From Kineosporia rhizophila (lineage in GTDB: Bacteria > Actinomycetota > Actinomycetes > Actinomycetales > Kineosporiaceae), in the NCBI RefSeq assembly GCF_021277265.1, contig NZ_JAJSOH010000019.1, positions 1-64,000 on the forward strand: 64,000 nucleotides of DNA, written 5' to 3'. Below the pieces are notes generated by a model. It was not told the DNA's origin. It made no database searches and saw only the letters and a list, made by a program, of their open reading frames with translations. A program made the position numbers and the translations under genes. Below, piece by piece: positions 8,831-16,619 of the stretch; the stretch's first letter is position 1; every line of letters begins with the position of its first letter.

Positions 8831-8848
8831 GTTGTCAGCAATGACAAC
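8831..8848. promoter_or_regulatory. Inverted repeat, LysR operator candidate
   Basis: GTTGTCA-GCAA-TGACAAC has perfect seven-base arms and lies in the 108-base divergent region between the IMPase-like operon and the LysR gene. LysR-type regulators bind such partly palindromic T-N11-A sites beside their own gene. Confidence 0.6.
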
Positions 8849-8888
8849 CTCGCTAAGAAGTCCTTACCACTGGTGTTAACTATGCGGC

Positions 8889-9779
8889 GTGGACCTGAAC
8901 CTGCTGACCGCCCTCGATGCCCTGCTGAGCGAGGCAAGCGTGACCGGTGCCGCGCAGCGGCTCCAGGTTTCGGTGCCGGGCATGAGCCGCACACTGGCCC
9001 GGCTGCGCCGCACGACCGGCGACGAACTGCTGGTGCGGGCCGGGCGCGAGATGGTGCTCACCCCGCGCGCGCTGGCGATGCGCTCGCAGGTCACCGAGTT
9101 GTTGCGGCAGTCCCGCGCGGTGCTGTCCCCCGAGGCGGAGCTCGAACTCGCGGGGCTGGCCCGGACCTTCACCCTGCGCTGGCACGACGCCGTGATCACC
9201 GCCTATGCCGCAGACCTGACCGCCCGGGTCCACGCGCAAGCGCCCGGGGTGCGGCTGCGGTTCCTGGCCGAACCCGCCACCGACACCGGCGACGTCCGGC
9301 AGGGCGAGATCGATCTGCATGCCGGGGGTTCGGTGCCTGCGCTGGCCGACCTGGAGTCCGAACTGCTGGGCCGCGACGAGTTGGTGGTAGTCATGCGGGA
9401 CGGGAACCCCCTTACTCAGGGCGATCTCACCCTGGAGCGCTTCGCCGCCGCGGAGCACGCCACCGTTTCGCGCCGGGGGCGGCTACGCGATCCGGTCGAC
9501 GACGCACTCGAGGAGGCCGGCCTGACCCGGACGGTACTGGTGGCCGGGCCGACGAGTACGTCCGTGCTGCATCTGGTCTCGCGCAGCAACCTGCTCGCCG
9601 TGGTACCGCGGCACCTGACCGGGCCCGTCACCGACATGCTCGGCCTGGCGACCCGTCCCCTGCCGCTGCCCCTGCCCCCGGTTTCGCTGTTCCAGTTCTG
9701 GCACCGCCGCCACGAGCAGGATCCGGCTCACCGGTGGCTGCGCGAGACGGTCCGCGCGGTGGTCCAGGGCGTCGGATGA
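8889..9779 (+). CDS. LysR family transcriptional regulator
   Basis: A 296-residue regulator that starts at GTG. The N-terminal winged helix-turn-helix (LLTALDALLSEASVTGAAQRL) is standard for LysR proteins, and the rest is the two-lobed effector-binding domain (FTLRWHDAVITAYAADL, DLTLERFAAAEHA). It is divergent from the IMPase-like/NAD(P)-binding operon, with an 18-base inverted repeat between them, so it very probably controls that operon. The effector is unknown. Confidence 0.9.
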   Translation: MDLNLLTALDALLSEASVTGAAQRLQVSVPGMSRTLARLRRTTGDELLVRAGREMVLTPRALAMRSQVTELLRQSRAVLSPEAELELAGLARTFTLRWHDAVITAYAADLTARVHAQAPGVRLRFLAEPATDTGDVRQGEIDLHAGGSVPALADLESELLGRDELVVVMRDGNPLTQGDLTLERFAAAEHATVSRRGRLRDPVDDALEEAGLTRTVLVAGPTSTSVLHLVSRSNLLAVVPRHLTGPVTDMLGLATRPLPLPLPPVSLFQFWHRRHEQDPAHRWLRETVRAVVQGVG

Positions 9780-9878
9780 GCTCAGAGGGTAAGTGGGCGT
9801 GCTAGGCGACGGGTGGCCCCGGGTTTAGTAGGGTCTGTCTGGTCGCCGTCTGGGTGGCCAGGGAGGAAGTCGCATCTC

Positions 9879-10604
9879 ATGGCCCGATACCGCAGAGTGT
9901 TGGTGAAGCTGAGCGGGGAAGCCCTCGCCGGTGATGCGGGGACCGGTGTAGACCCCGTCAGCCTGGCCAATCTGGCTCAGGAAATCCTGTCCGTTCATGA
10001 CCTTGGGGTGCAGATCGCCGTCGTGGTCGGAGGCGGAAACTTCTTCCGGGGTCGGATGGCCGAGGGCTGGGGCATCGGGCGAGCCGAGGCCGACAACATC
10101 GGGATGCTCGGCACGATGATGAATGCGCTGATGATGCGCGGCGCGCTGACGGCCAGGACCGAGGCTGACGTCCGGGTCATGACGGCCGTGCCGATCCATA
10201 GCGTGGCTGAACCGTTCATCCGATTGCGTGCTCAGCGCCATCTGGCGCACAACGCCATCGTGGTGCTGGGCGGGGGCATCGGCCAGCCGTACGTCACCAC
10301 CGACTATCCAGCGGTCCAGCGATCTTTGGAGCTGGAGGTAGACGCACTTCTGGTCGCCAAGCACGGGGTGGACGGCGTGTACGACAGCGACCCGAAGACG
10401 AATCCTGGTGCTCAGCGGTACGCGCGGCTGACCTACGACGAGGCACTGCAGGCCGGTCTGCGGGTCATGGACACCAGTGCCATGGTCCTGGCCAACGAGC
10501 AGAACCTGCGCATGCACGTGTTCGACGTGGCCGCGCCCGGCGTGATGCGCGACATCTGCTCCGGTTCTGACGTGGGAACGGTGCTCAACCGGAAAGCACC
10601 TTGA
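9879..10604 (+). CDS. pyrH: UMP kinase (PyrH-like), stand-alone paralogue
   Basis: A 241-residue amino acid kinase-fold protein predicted to phosphorylate UMP to UDP. The start ATG follows GGGAGGAAG. Conserved blocks are VLVKLSGEAL, VVVGGGNFFRG, GMLGTMMNALMM and VDGVYDSDPK. The usual actinobacterial pyrH lies between tsf and frr; neither is here, and the next gene is a small unknown one. This suggests a second copy of the gene or an isolated relative. The GNPFFTTD-type segment reads GQPYVTTD, a mild departure. Confidence 0.88.
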   Translation: MARYRRVLVKLSGEALAGDAGTGVDPVSLANLAQEILSVHDLGVQIAVVVGGGNFFRGRMAEGWGIGRAEADNIGMLGTMMNALMMRGALTARTEADVRVMTAVPIHSVAEPFIRLRAQRHLAHNAIVVLGGGIGQPYVTTDYPAVQRSLELEVDALLVAKHGVDGVYDSDPKTNPGAQRYARLTYDEALQAGLRVMDTSAMVLANEQNLRMHVFDVAAPGVMRDICSGSDVGTVLNRKAP

Positions 10605-10642
10605 TTCACCGATCGGGACAAACCGTGCGGCATGATCCAGCC

Positions 10643-10816
10643 ATGTCACCGGTAGCCAAGACCCTTACGTATGACGCTGTTGCGCTCGCCCTGGCAGGCG
10701 TCGTCGTGGCATTCACTGATGGAGCGCCGCAGTACGTGGCCTGGGTAATCGGCGGCGGCACTCTCCTCAAGGCGCCTTACGACGTTTGGGAGGCACGACG
10801 CACGGGGATCGATTGA
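10643..10816 (+). CDS. Small membrane protein
   Basis: A predicted 57-residue protein from the ATG at 10643. It has one clear hydrophobic segment (DAVALALAGVVVAFT) and a second shorter one (YVAWVIGGGTLL) followed by a charged tail. Third positions are mostly G/C. It is 38 bases downstream of the UMP kinase gene and may be co-transcribed. No family is recognised and there is no strong ribosome binding site, so it could be spurious. Confidence 0.4.
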   Translation: MSPVAKTLTYDAVALALAGVVVAFTDGAPQYVAWVIGGGTLLKAPYDVWEARRTGID

Positions 10817-10920
10817 TTTCCAGATCGAACGGGCGCCCCGCCCCACGGCCCGGACCGTAACGGAGGCACTGGAGTACTTTTCCTCTTCGTGGCGAATGAT
10901 GCCCAAGACCGGAGCGACCG

Positions 10921-11433
10921 ATGCCCACGCTGCCCATGACCGAGGATCACCTGGTGATCCGCACCGACTTCTCCGACCCGTCAGCGTGGGCCGCAGTTCA
11001 GGCGGACCTGGCCCAGAAGTGGGGCGAAGAGTTCGCGATCTACGTCGAGATCATCGACGACCCGGCCTACGACGGGCTCGGCCCGGAACAGTTCCTGAGC
11101 ATGGCCCCGGCAGACTACCCGCACACGATCGTGGTGCTCGCCGACTCGGTGACGATGACCACGCCCGACCGTCTGTTACTGGTGGTCAGCCTGGAGGAGA
11201 GCGACGAGGAGTGGGAAGCATCCCTCCGCAGACTGGGCCAGTGGGACGAGGAGACCGCCGCCGGAGGTCGCGGCTGGGAGAACGGGTGGCCCCAGCGAGG
11301 CGGGGTTTTCCGGTCCACCGCACCCGGCATTGGGGCGATCACAGCCAACCTGTCCGTCGCGAACATGGACCTCTGGGAGTACGCCGCCGCGGTCGACGGT
11401 CAGGGTGTCTTCCGCAATTTCGAGGACAAGTGA
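10921..11433 (+). CDS. DUF6924 family protein
   Basis: A 170-residue cytoplasmic protein with the features of DUF6924: an opening LVIRTDFSDPSAWAAVQ, a central DDPAYDGLGPEQFLSMAP, a strand HTIVVLADSVTM, and a C-terminal NLSVANMDLWEYAAAVDGQGVFRNF. The molecular function of the family is unknown. The gene is isolated. The start at the first ATG fits the family N-terminus. Confidence 0.8.
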   Translation: MPTLPMTEDHLVIRTDFSDPSAWAAVQADLAQKWGEEFAIYVEIIDDPAYDGLGPEQFLSMAPADYPHTIVVLADSVTMTTPDRLLLVVSLEESDEEWEASLRRLGQWDEETAAGGRGWENGWPQRGGVFRSTAPGIGAITANLSVANMDLWEYAAAVDGQGVFRNFEDK

Positions 11434-11535
11434 GGCACCCGCTCCTGTCCTTGCAGGCAGTGTGCCGAACTACCTCGGCGGTGGAGAGCGCGGGCGGAAC
11501 AAGGGACGCGTTCGTCCCGACTCCGTCATCCTGAC

Positions 11536-11889
11536 GTGGGTCGGCGCAGGACCCGGGTGCTGGTGGTTGGCAGCACCCGCTTCTTCTGGACCTTGAGTCA
11601 CCGGCACGACCCTTGCCGCGAGGTGGTGCGGCTGCGCCGAGACGGCTCGCCGGGGTATTTGCTGGTCGTCTTCACTACCGGCTAGGACCACTACGTCGCC
11701 GACGGCCTGCTTCACGTGGGCGCGGTCCAGCACGCAGACGGGCGAGGGCTGAATCTGAACCAACCGGGTGCCGTCCGCGCGCTGCTCGATGCTGCCCTGG
11801 ACCGCGGTTGGACGAGCGAATCTGCCGGACCTTACGAGCTGGACGGTTGGGCCTTGTTCGACTCAGCAGCGGATCCCCCGACCACTTAA
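11536..11889 (+). pseudogene. Broken hypothetical gene with an in-frame TAG
   Basis: Reading from GTG 11536 gives a continuous protein-like frame, RVLVVGSTRFFWTLSHRHD to SPGYLLVVFTTG, then a TAG at 11683-11685, then DHYVADGLLHVGAVQ to YELDGWALFDSAAD and a final stop at 11889. Both halves are in the same frame with similar codon bias, so one nonsense change has split a gene of about 118 codons. The family is not recognised with certainty. A sequencing error is the alternative. Confidence 0.65.
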
Positions 11890-11951
11890 CCCTTCTTCCG
11901 TGTGACCGGCGCTGGCAATCGGCGCAGCGGCCGCCTGCCTCGCCAGCGGTG

Positions 11952-12458
11952 TCAGCGCAGCCACGAGGCCTTCCGTCCATGCGGTTGGCTTCGCGCAGCT
12001 GACCAGAGCTGCGTGGCTGCTGCTGTGAAGGTCACGGCCAGAACGGTGACCACGGCATGGCCGATGCGGCCCGTGGTGATGCCTGGGGAGCTGTCCAGGA
12101 TGTAGTTGGCGTAGCCGTTGGCTGCCGAGTCGCTCACCAGGACGGCGCAGCCCAGCACGAGACCGACCTTTCGCTGCCGCAACAGCAGGACGGCGGCAAG
12201 GGGATCCAGCACGGTCAGGGAGACGAAGTAGACCGCCAGCCAGTTCGGCAGTGACGGGTAGGGGTCCCAACCTCCAGCAGCCAACTGGGCGAGGTGCACG
12301 AGGGTGCCGTACATCAGGGCGACAGCGCCGACGAGGGCTATCGCCCGGGCCGGGCGTGCGGCGCCGGGCCACCAGAAGTCCACAGCACCAGCCTGCCAGA
12401 CCGACATTCGGCGACGCCCAGGCGCTGCCGCCCTGTGGCTGCTCGGGAGGGAAACCAT
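11952..12458 (-). CDS. Four-helix integral membrane protein
   Basis: A protein of up to 168 residues with four predicted membrane spans: AIALVGAVALMYGTLVHLA, WLAVYFVSLTVLDPLAAVLLL, VGLVLGCAVLVSDSAANGY and IGHAVVTVLAVTFTAAATQ. The first ATG gives an Arg-rich N-terminal 17 residues; an ATG at 12407 is an equally good start. No named family is recognised. It is convergent with the broken gene to the left. Confidence 0.7.
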   Translation of the reverse strand: MVSLPSSHRAAAPGRRRMSVWQAGAVDFWWPGAARPARAIALVGAVALMYGTLVHLAQLAAGGWDPYPSLPNWLAVYFVSLTVLDPLAAVLLLRQRKVGLVLGCAVLVSDSAANGYANYILDSSPGITTGRIGHAVVTVLAVTFTAAATQLWSAARSQPHGRKASWLR

Positions 12459-12634
12459 TGGCGGCCCAGAGGATTGACATCAGCGGCGTGGCCAAGGCTG
12501 GGTCTTGCATGAGGCGACGGCGCCCGAGGTTCGTCAGGTCGCCACCATTGCCCTGGCGTCAGCGGGGGTCACCTCGGCGATCGGGGCGACCCGTTGCGTG
12601 CCCATGAGGCGTGTAACGCAGCCCACTTTGCCTT

Positions 12635-12652
12635 TTAGACAGGTCCGTCTAA
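12635..12652. promoter_or_regulatory. TetR operator candidate 1
   Basis: TTAGACAGGTCCGTCTAA is an 18-base palindrome with one mismatched arm position. It is the distal of two copies upstream of the SDR/TetR operon, with centres 27 bases apart. Such TAGAC-type palindromes are typical of TetR-family sites. Confidence 0.8.
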
Positions 12653-12661
12653 TACTCGTCC

Positions 12662-12679
12662 TTAGACAGACCTGTCTAA
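12662..12679. promoter_or_regulatory. TetR operator candidate 2
   Basis: TTAGACAGACCTGTCTAA has perfect eight-base arms around a two-base centre and ends 15 bases before the SDR start, where bound repressor would block transcription. The TetR gene two genes on is the likely binder. Confidence 0.85.
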
Positions 12680-12694
12680 ACGAGGAGTGGTGTC

Positions 12695-13435
12695 ATGAGC
12701 GAACTGACCGGCAAGACCGCCCTGATCACCGGTTCCACCACGGGCATCGGCCGGGCCACGGCCTACGCGCTGGCCGCGCGAGGGGCCGACGTCGTGGTGA
12801 CCGGCCGCGACGCCCAGCGTGGGGCCGAGGTGGTGCAGAAGATCCAGGCCGACGGCGGTTCGGCCCGCTTCGTCGCCGCCGATCTGACGAACCGCGACGA
12901 CGTGGTCCGGCTGGCCGAGCAGGCCGGGGAGGTGGACGTGCTGGTGAACAACGCCGGGCTGGGCAGTTTCGGCCCCAGCGCCACCATCACCGGCGAGCAG
13001 TACGACGCCATGCTGGAGGGCAACCTGCGGGCGGTCTTCGTTCTGACCAATGCCCTTGCGCCGAAGATGGCCGAGCGGGGCAGCGGCAGCGTGATCAACG
13101 TCAGCAGCGGGGCTGCCAGGATCTCGGGCGACTACAACGCGGTCTACGGCGCCACCAAGGCCGCGGTGGAGTCGTTGACCCGGGCCTGGGCTGCCGAGTA
13201 CGGGCCCGCCGGCGTGCGGGTCAACGCCGTCGCTCCGGGCCCGGTCCTGACCAGCGTCCCGGCCGAGTTCTACCAGGGCTACATCCCGGTGACCCCGCTG
13301 CGGCGCATCGCCCAGGCCGAGGACATCAGCCGGGTGATCGCCTTCCTGGCCGGCCCGGACAGCGCGTTCGTGACCGGGGCCACCATCCCGGTGGACGGTG
13401 GCCTCAGTGCCGTGGAGCCCCGGCTTCCGGACTGA
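12695..13435 (+). CDS. SDR family oxidoreductase
   Basis: A 246-residue classical short-chain dehydrogenase/reductase. It shows the TGSTTGIG dinucleotide-binding motif, NNAG at the fourth strand, catalytic Ser in NVSSGAA, YGATK for the Tyr-Lys pair, and the PG block AVAPGPV. The C-terminal PVDGGLSAV matches FabG-like NADP enzymes. It is the first gene after two TetR operators and is followed 15 bases later by the TetR gene, so the pair is probably self-regulated and inducible. The substrate is unknown. Confidence 0.9.
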   Translation: MSELTGKTALITGSTTGIGRATAYALAARGADVVVTGRDAQRGAEVVQKIQADGGSARFVAADLTNRDDVVRLAEQAGEVDVLVNNAGLGSFGPSATITGEQYDAMLEGNLRAVFVLTNALAPKMAERGSGSVINVSSGAARISGDYNAVYGATKAAVESLTRAWAAEYGPAGVRVNAVAPGPVLTSVPAEFYQGYIPVTPLRRIAQAEDISRVIAFLAGPDSAFVTGATIPVDGGLSAVEPRLPD

Positions 13436-13450
13436 ACATAGGATGCAGAC

Positions 13451-14023
13451 ATGACATCGGCGGCCGGTCCGGGCAGACGCTCAGCCCGTGAGCGCCTGCT
13501 CGAGACGGCCGACCGGCTCTTCTACTACGAGGGCATCCACGCGGTCGGCATCGACCGGATCCTCGAGGAGTCCGGCGTGGCCAAGGGCTCGCTGTACTAC
13601 AACTTCAGCGGCAAGGACGATCTGGTCCGCGAGTTCCTGCTGCGCCAGCACGACCGGTGGGTGACCGCGATCGACGCGCGCGCGGCGCAGGAGAGCGATC
13701 CGCACGCCCGGATCCTGGCGGTGTTCGAGGCGCTGGGCGAGATCTTCGCCGATCCGGGGTACGCCGGCTGCGTGTTCCACCACACCGGGGTCGTCCAGCC
13801 CGGGAGTACCGAGGAACTGGGCATCCGGAAGTTCCGCGCCTGGCTGCACGAACTGTTCACCGTGCCGGTGCAGCAGGGCGGCTACCGGAATCCGGAACGG
13901 CTGGTCAATCAGCTGGTCCAGCTCTATGACGGGGCCAACCTGGCCGCCCAGTCCGGTGCCGGCCCCTCGGCCGCCGAGGACGCCCGCGCCACCGCGGAAG
14001 TCCTGCTCGCGGCCTCGGCCTGA
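13451..14023 (+). CDS. TetR family transcriptional regulator
   Basis: A 190-residue repressor. Residues 12-60 carry the TetR helix-turn-helix (ARERLLETADRLFYYEGIHAVGIDRILEE is split by the recognition helix KGSLYYNFSGKDDL). The ligand domain contains GCVFHHTGV, as in YcdC/AcrR-like regulators. It lies just downstream of the SDR gene, and the double TTAGACAG palindromes before that gene are its likely operators. Confidence 0.9.
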   Translation: MTSAAGPGRRSARERLLETADRLFYYEGIHAVGIDRILEESGVAKGSLYYNFSGKDDLVREFLLRQHDRWVTAIDARAAQESDPHARILAVFEALGEIFADPGYAGCVFHHTGVVQPGSTEELGIRKFRAWLHELFTVPVQQGGYRNPERLVNQLVQLYDGANLAAQSGAGPSAAEDARATAEVLLAASA

Positions 14024-14104
14024 TCGGCGCACTGCCGACATTCCGAAAAGGACGACTTACTCTCTAGGGACGCCATTTGTTGGTGTCATTCAGAGAGGAC
14101 ACTT

Positions 14105-15169
14105 TTGAGGATCGTCTACAACAGCTGGTACGGCCGTTACTCGGACAACCCCAAGGCGATCTACGAGGCGCTGCTGCGCCGGGGCGAATCCCACGAGCAC
14201 ACGTGGCTGGCCGACCCGGGGCGAGAAGGCGGTTTCCCCGCCGGCACGAACACGGTGGCCATCGACTCCCCCGCCGCGATCGAGGTGCTGGAGTCGGCCG
14301 ACCTGGTGGTCTCCGACGTCCACATCGAACTGGAGTGGACCAAGAAGCCCGGCGCCACCTATGTGCAGACCTGGCACGGCACCCCGCTGAAACGGGTGCA
14401 CCATGACGTGCTGCTGGCCCCGGACGGCCTGCTGGACTGGCTGTCGCTCGACGTGGACCGCTGGGACGTGCTGCTCTCCCCCAACGCCTACAGCACCGAG
14501 ATGCTGCGGCGGGCCTTCCGGTGGGAGGGCACGGTGCTGGAGACCGGATACCCGCGAAATGACGTGTTGTTGTCGCCGGATGCGGAGACGATCCGTACGC
14601 GGGTACGGCGTGCGCTGGGTATCGAAGAGGGGCGCCTGGCCGTGCTTTACGCGCCGACCTGGCGTGACGACACCTATTTCGAGAACGGGGCGGACGCCTC
14701 GGTCGGGGTGGCGCTGGACGGGCAGGTGGCCGAGGCGCTCGACTGCGTGTTCCTGGTCCGGCTGCACGGCAAGATCCTGGGCGGGCTGGCCGGGGCGCAG
14801 CAGGGCTGGATCGATGTGACCAGCTACCCGGACATCGCCGAGCTGTACCTGGCGGCCGACGTGATGGTCACCGACTACTCCTCCGCCATGTTCGATTTCG
14901 CGGTGACCGGTAAGCCGCTCGCCCTGTACGCCTACGACCTGGAGCGCTACGCGGCCGAGGTACGGGGTTTCTACTTCGACCTGTCCCTCGACCCGCCCGG
15001 CCCGATGGTCAGCACCCAGGACGAGCTGATCAAGCAGCTGAGCGACCTGGACCGGATGCGCAAGCAGTACGGCGAGGCGTACGAGCGGTTCCAGCAGAAG
15101 TTCTGTTACCTGGAAGACGGCCACGCGGCTGAGCGGCTCCTGGAACGTCTGGTTCCGCTCCCGGACTGA
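14105..15169 (+). CDS. CDP-glycerol glycerophosphotransferase-like protein
   Basis: A 354-residue relative of TagB/TagF enzymes, which build glycerol-phosphate polymers of teichoic acids or cap them. Characteristic blocks are YVQTWHGTPLKRV, VLLSPNAYSTE, VLETGYPRNDVLL, VLYAPTWRDD, VRLHGK and VMVTDYSSAMFDFAVTGKPL. It is the catalytic C-terminal domain alone, without the long N-terminal part of TagF. The start is a TTG at 14105 preceded by GAGAGGA, since no ATG or GTG gives the family N-terminus MRIVYNSWYGR. It stands alone between convergent terminators. Confidence 0.88.
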   Translation: MRIVYNSWYGRYSDNPKAIYEALLRRGESHEHTWLADPGREGGFPAGTNTVAIDSPAAIEVLESADLVVSDVHIELEWTKKPGATYVQTWHGTPLKRVHHDVLLAPDGLLDWLSLDVDRWDVLLSPNAYSTEMLRRAFRWEGTVLETGYPRNDVLLSPDAETIRTRVRRALGIEEGRLAVLYAPTWRDDTYFENGADASVGVALDGQVAEALDCVFLVRLHGKILGGLAGAQQGWIDVTSYPDIAELYLAADVMVTDYSSAMFDFAVTGKPLALYAYDLERYAAEVRGFYFDLSLDPPGPMVSTQDELIKQLSDLDRMRKQYGEAYERFQQKFCYLEDGHAAERLLERLVPLPD

Positions 15170-15180
15170 TCAGCGCGCAA

Positions 15181-15218
15181 CTGAGGCACTGCCCCAGAAT
15201 TCTGGGGCAGTGCCTCAG
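15181..15218. terminator. Perfect palindrome terminator between convergent genes
   Basis: A 38-base perfect palindrome with 19-base arms and no real loop, located 12 bases after the glycerophosphotransferase gene and 14 bases before the end of the GH16 gene. It lacks a long T-tract, as is common in high-GC actinobacterial terminators. Confidence 0.8.
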
Positions 15219-15231
15219 CGAAACGAAACAA

Positions 15232-16437
15232 TCAGCAGGGGCCGAGGTCTCGCCACTGCGCGGTCAGGCCGGGCTCGGAGCCCTGGGTCCACCAGTTCGC
15301 CTGCCACAGGTGCCCGTTGTGCTTGACCCGGTCACCCGACAGGTACACCTGCGACCAGGCCCAGGCCCGGGCCGAGGTGCAGTTGGCCGGGGTGCCGGGG
15401 GTGGTCGGGGTCACCGTCGGTGTGGCGGACGGAGTGACCGGGGGCGTGACCGGCGGGGTGGTCGGCGGGTTCGAGCAGGTCCCGGTGCCCAGCGTGTCCT
15501 CGAAGGTCTTGCCGCCGCTGCGGTAGCCGGCGGTCGCCGAGGCCACCTGGGCGGGCGTGAGCACCGTGTCCTTGCTGTGGAAGAACCAGTCCACCTGCTC
15601 CTGGTAGACGCTGTTCCCGCCGGTGTGAGCGGCCGTGTCGATGAACCACAGGTTGAAGTTCACCGACATCGACGCCCGCGGCCAGACCGGGTAGGTGCCG
15701 GTCGCGTCGTCGTAGGACTGGTCACCCACCAGCGTGCCGTCGATGTAGTACTTCACGTGCTCGCCGGACACCGTGGCCATGATGTCGTGCCATCCGGCGA
15801 TGCTGGTGCGCTGCTGGTCGTGGGCGTTGCGGGCCACCCAGGGGTCGTCCTGGTAGCCGTTCCAGCTGGTCTGGTAGTTGATCGGCCCCTGTTCGCCCCA
15901 GCCGCCGTTGGGCAGGTACTCGGAGAAGTCGAGTTCGGAGTACAGCGGGTCGAAGGTCTGGGTCTGGGCCGGGCCGATGGCGAAGAACGTCTCGTTGACG
16001 TGATCGCCGTCCGGGCCGGAGACCGGGGCGTCGTGGAACTTGATCCGCGCCGCGTACGTGCCCTCCTTGAATCTGCGCTCGGCGGTGAGGAACTCGGACT
16101 GCACAGTGCCGGCCGCGGTGCCGTCGGTGCTGCTCTCCAACTGGGCCACCTTCTGCCCGTCGACGGTCGGGAAGGTGATGTTCGAGGCCTTCCAGGTGGC
16201 GCCGGGTACTCCCGGACCGCCCGCGTTGCTGCGGGCCACCCAGCCGTTGCCGGTGAACTTCGCGTCGGTCGAGGAGGCGTAGCTGAAGTCGTCGAACAGG
16301 ACACCGCAGGTGCTGGCGGCCGCGTTGGCGGCGCCGCCACCACCGATCACGGCGGTCAGCACACCACCGGCCAGCAGCGCCGCACCCATCGCGGCCGCGC
16401 CGAATCTGGTTCTTCTCCAGGCACTTCCAGTCATCAC
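15232..16437 (-). CDS. Secreted GH16 glucanase-like enzyme with CBM5/12-type module
   Basis: A 401-residue exported protein. Residues 1-40 are a signal peptide (AANAAA). The GH16 jelly-roll catalytic domain follows, with the ExDxxE signature as ELDFSEY, preceded by FKEGTYAARIKF. A Pro/Thr linker leads to a C-terminal module of about 50 residues (WAWSQVYLSGDRVKHNGHLWQA) that matches the CBM5/12 chitin/cellulose-binding pattern with a closing Cys. The likely substrates are beta-1,3 or mixed-linkage glucans or related galactans. It is divergent from a GntR gene with paired palindromes in between, so it is probably GntR-controlled. Confidence 0.9.
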   Translation of the reverse strand: MMTGSAWRRTRFGAAAMGAALLAGGVLTAVIGGGGAANAAASTCGVLFDDFSYASSTDAKFTGNGWVARSNAGGPGVPGATWKASNITFPTVDGQKVAQLESSTDGTAAGTVQSEFLTAERRFKEGTYAARIKFHDAPVSGPDGDHVNETFFAIGPAQTQTFDPLYSELDFSEYLPNGGWGEQGPINYQTSWNGYQDDPWVARNAHDQQRTSIAGWHDIMATVSGEHVKYYIDGTLVGDQSYDDATGTYPVWPRASMSVNFNLWFIDTAAHTGGNSVYQEQVDWFFHSKDTVLTPAQVASATAGYRSGGKTFEDTLGTGTCSNPPTTPPVTPPVTPSATPTVTPTTPGTPANCTSARAWAWSQVYLSGDRVKHNGHLWQANWWTQGSEPGLTAQWRDLGPC

Positions 16438-16521
16438 AGATCTCCTTCAGGGGGCAGGGATCGTGCTCTGAGCCGGGCCGGATGCGCCCGGCGAATCGGA
16501 CGAACCACTCAAACGGTGAGC

Positions 16522-16534
16522 TAACCACTGGTAA
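16522..16534. promoter_or_regulatory. GntR operator candidate 1
   Basis: TAACCACTGGTAA is a near palindrome with the same ACCACTGGT core as the site 54 bases downstream. It lies between the divergent GH16 and GntR genes. Confidence 0.65.
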
Positions 16535-16575
16535 ATGTCAAGAGCCCTTACTTTTCCTGAGCTGGAGTGATGAGT

Positions 16576-16588
16576 TGACCACTGGTCA
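16576..16588. promoter_or_regulatory. GntR operator candidate 2
   Basis: TGACCACTGGTCA is a perfect 13-base palindrome 31 bases before the GntR start codon. The TGGTC element occurs in sites of HutC-type GntR regulators such as DasR, though arranged differently. It is a plausible autoregulatory operator. Confidence 0.75.
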
Positions 16589-16619
16589 GGTACGGCATGA
16601 TGGGTCCCAGGAGGTGGGG

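Noticed and set aside
11555..11580. Nine-base stem CGGGTGCTG/CAGCACCCG after the DUF6924 gene
   Set aside because: It is 120 bases after the stop and lies inside the protein-like frame of the broken gene, where VLVVGST codons create it. A terminator role cannot be excluded but is not supported.
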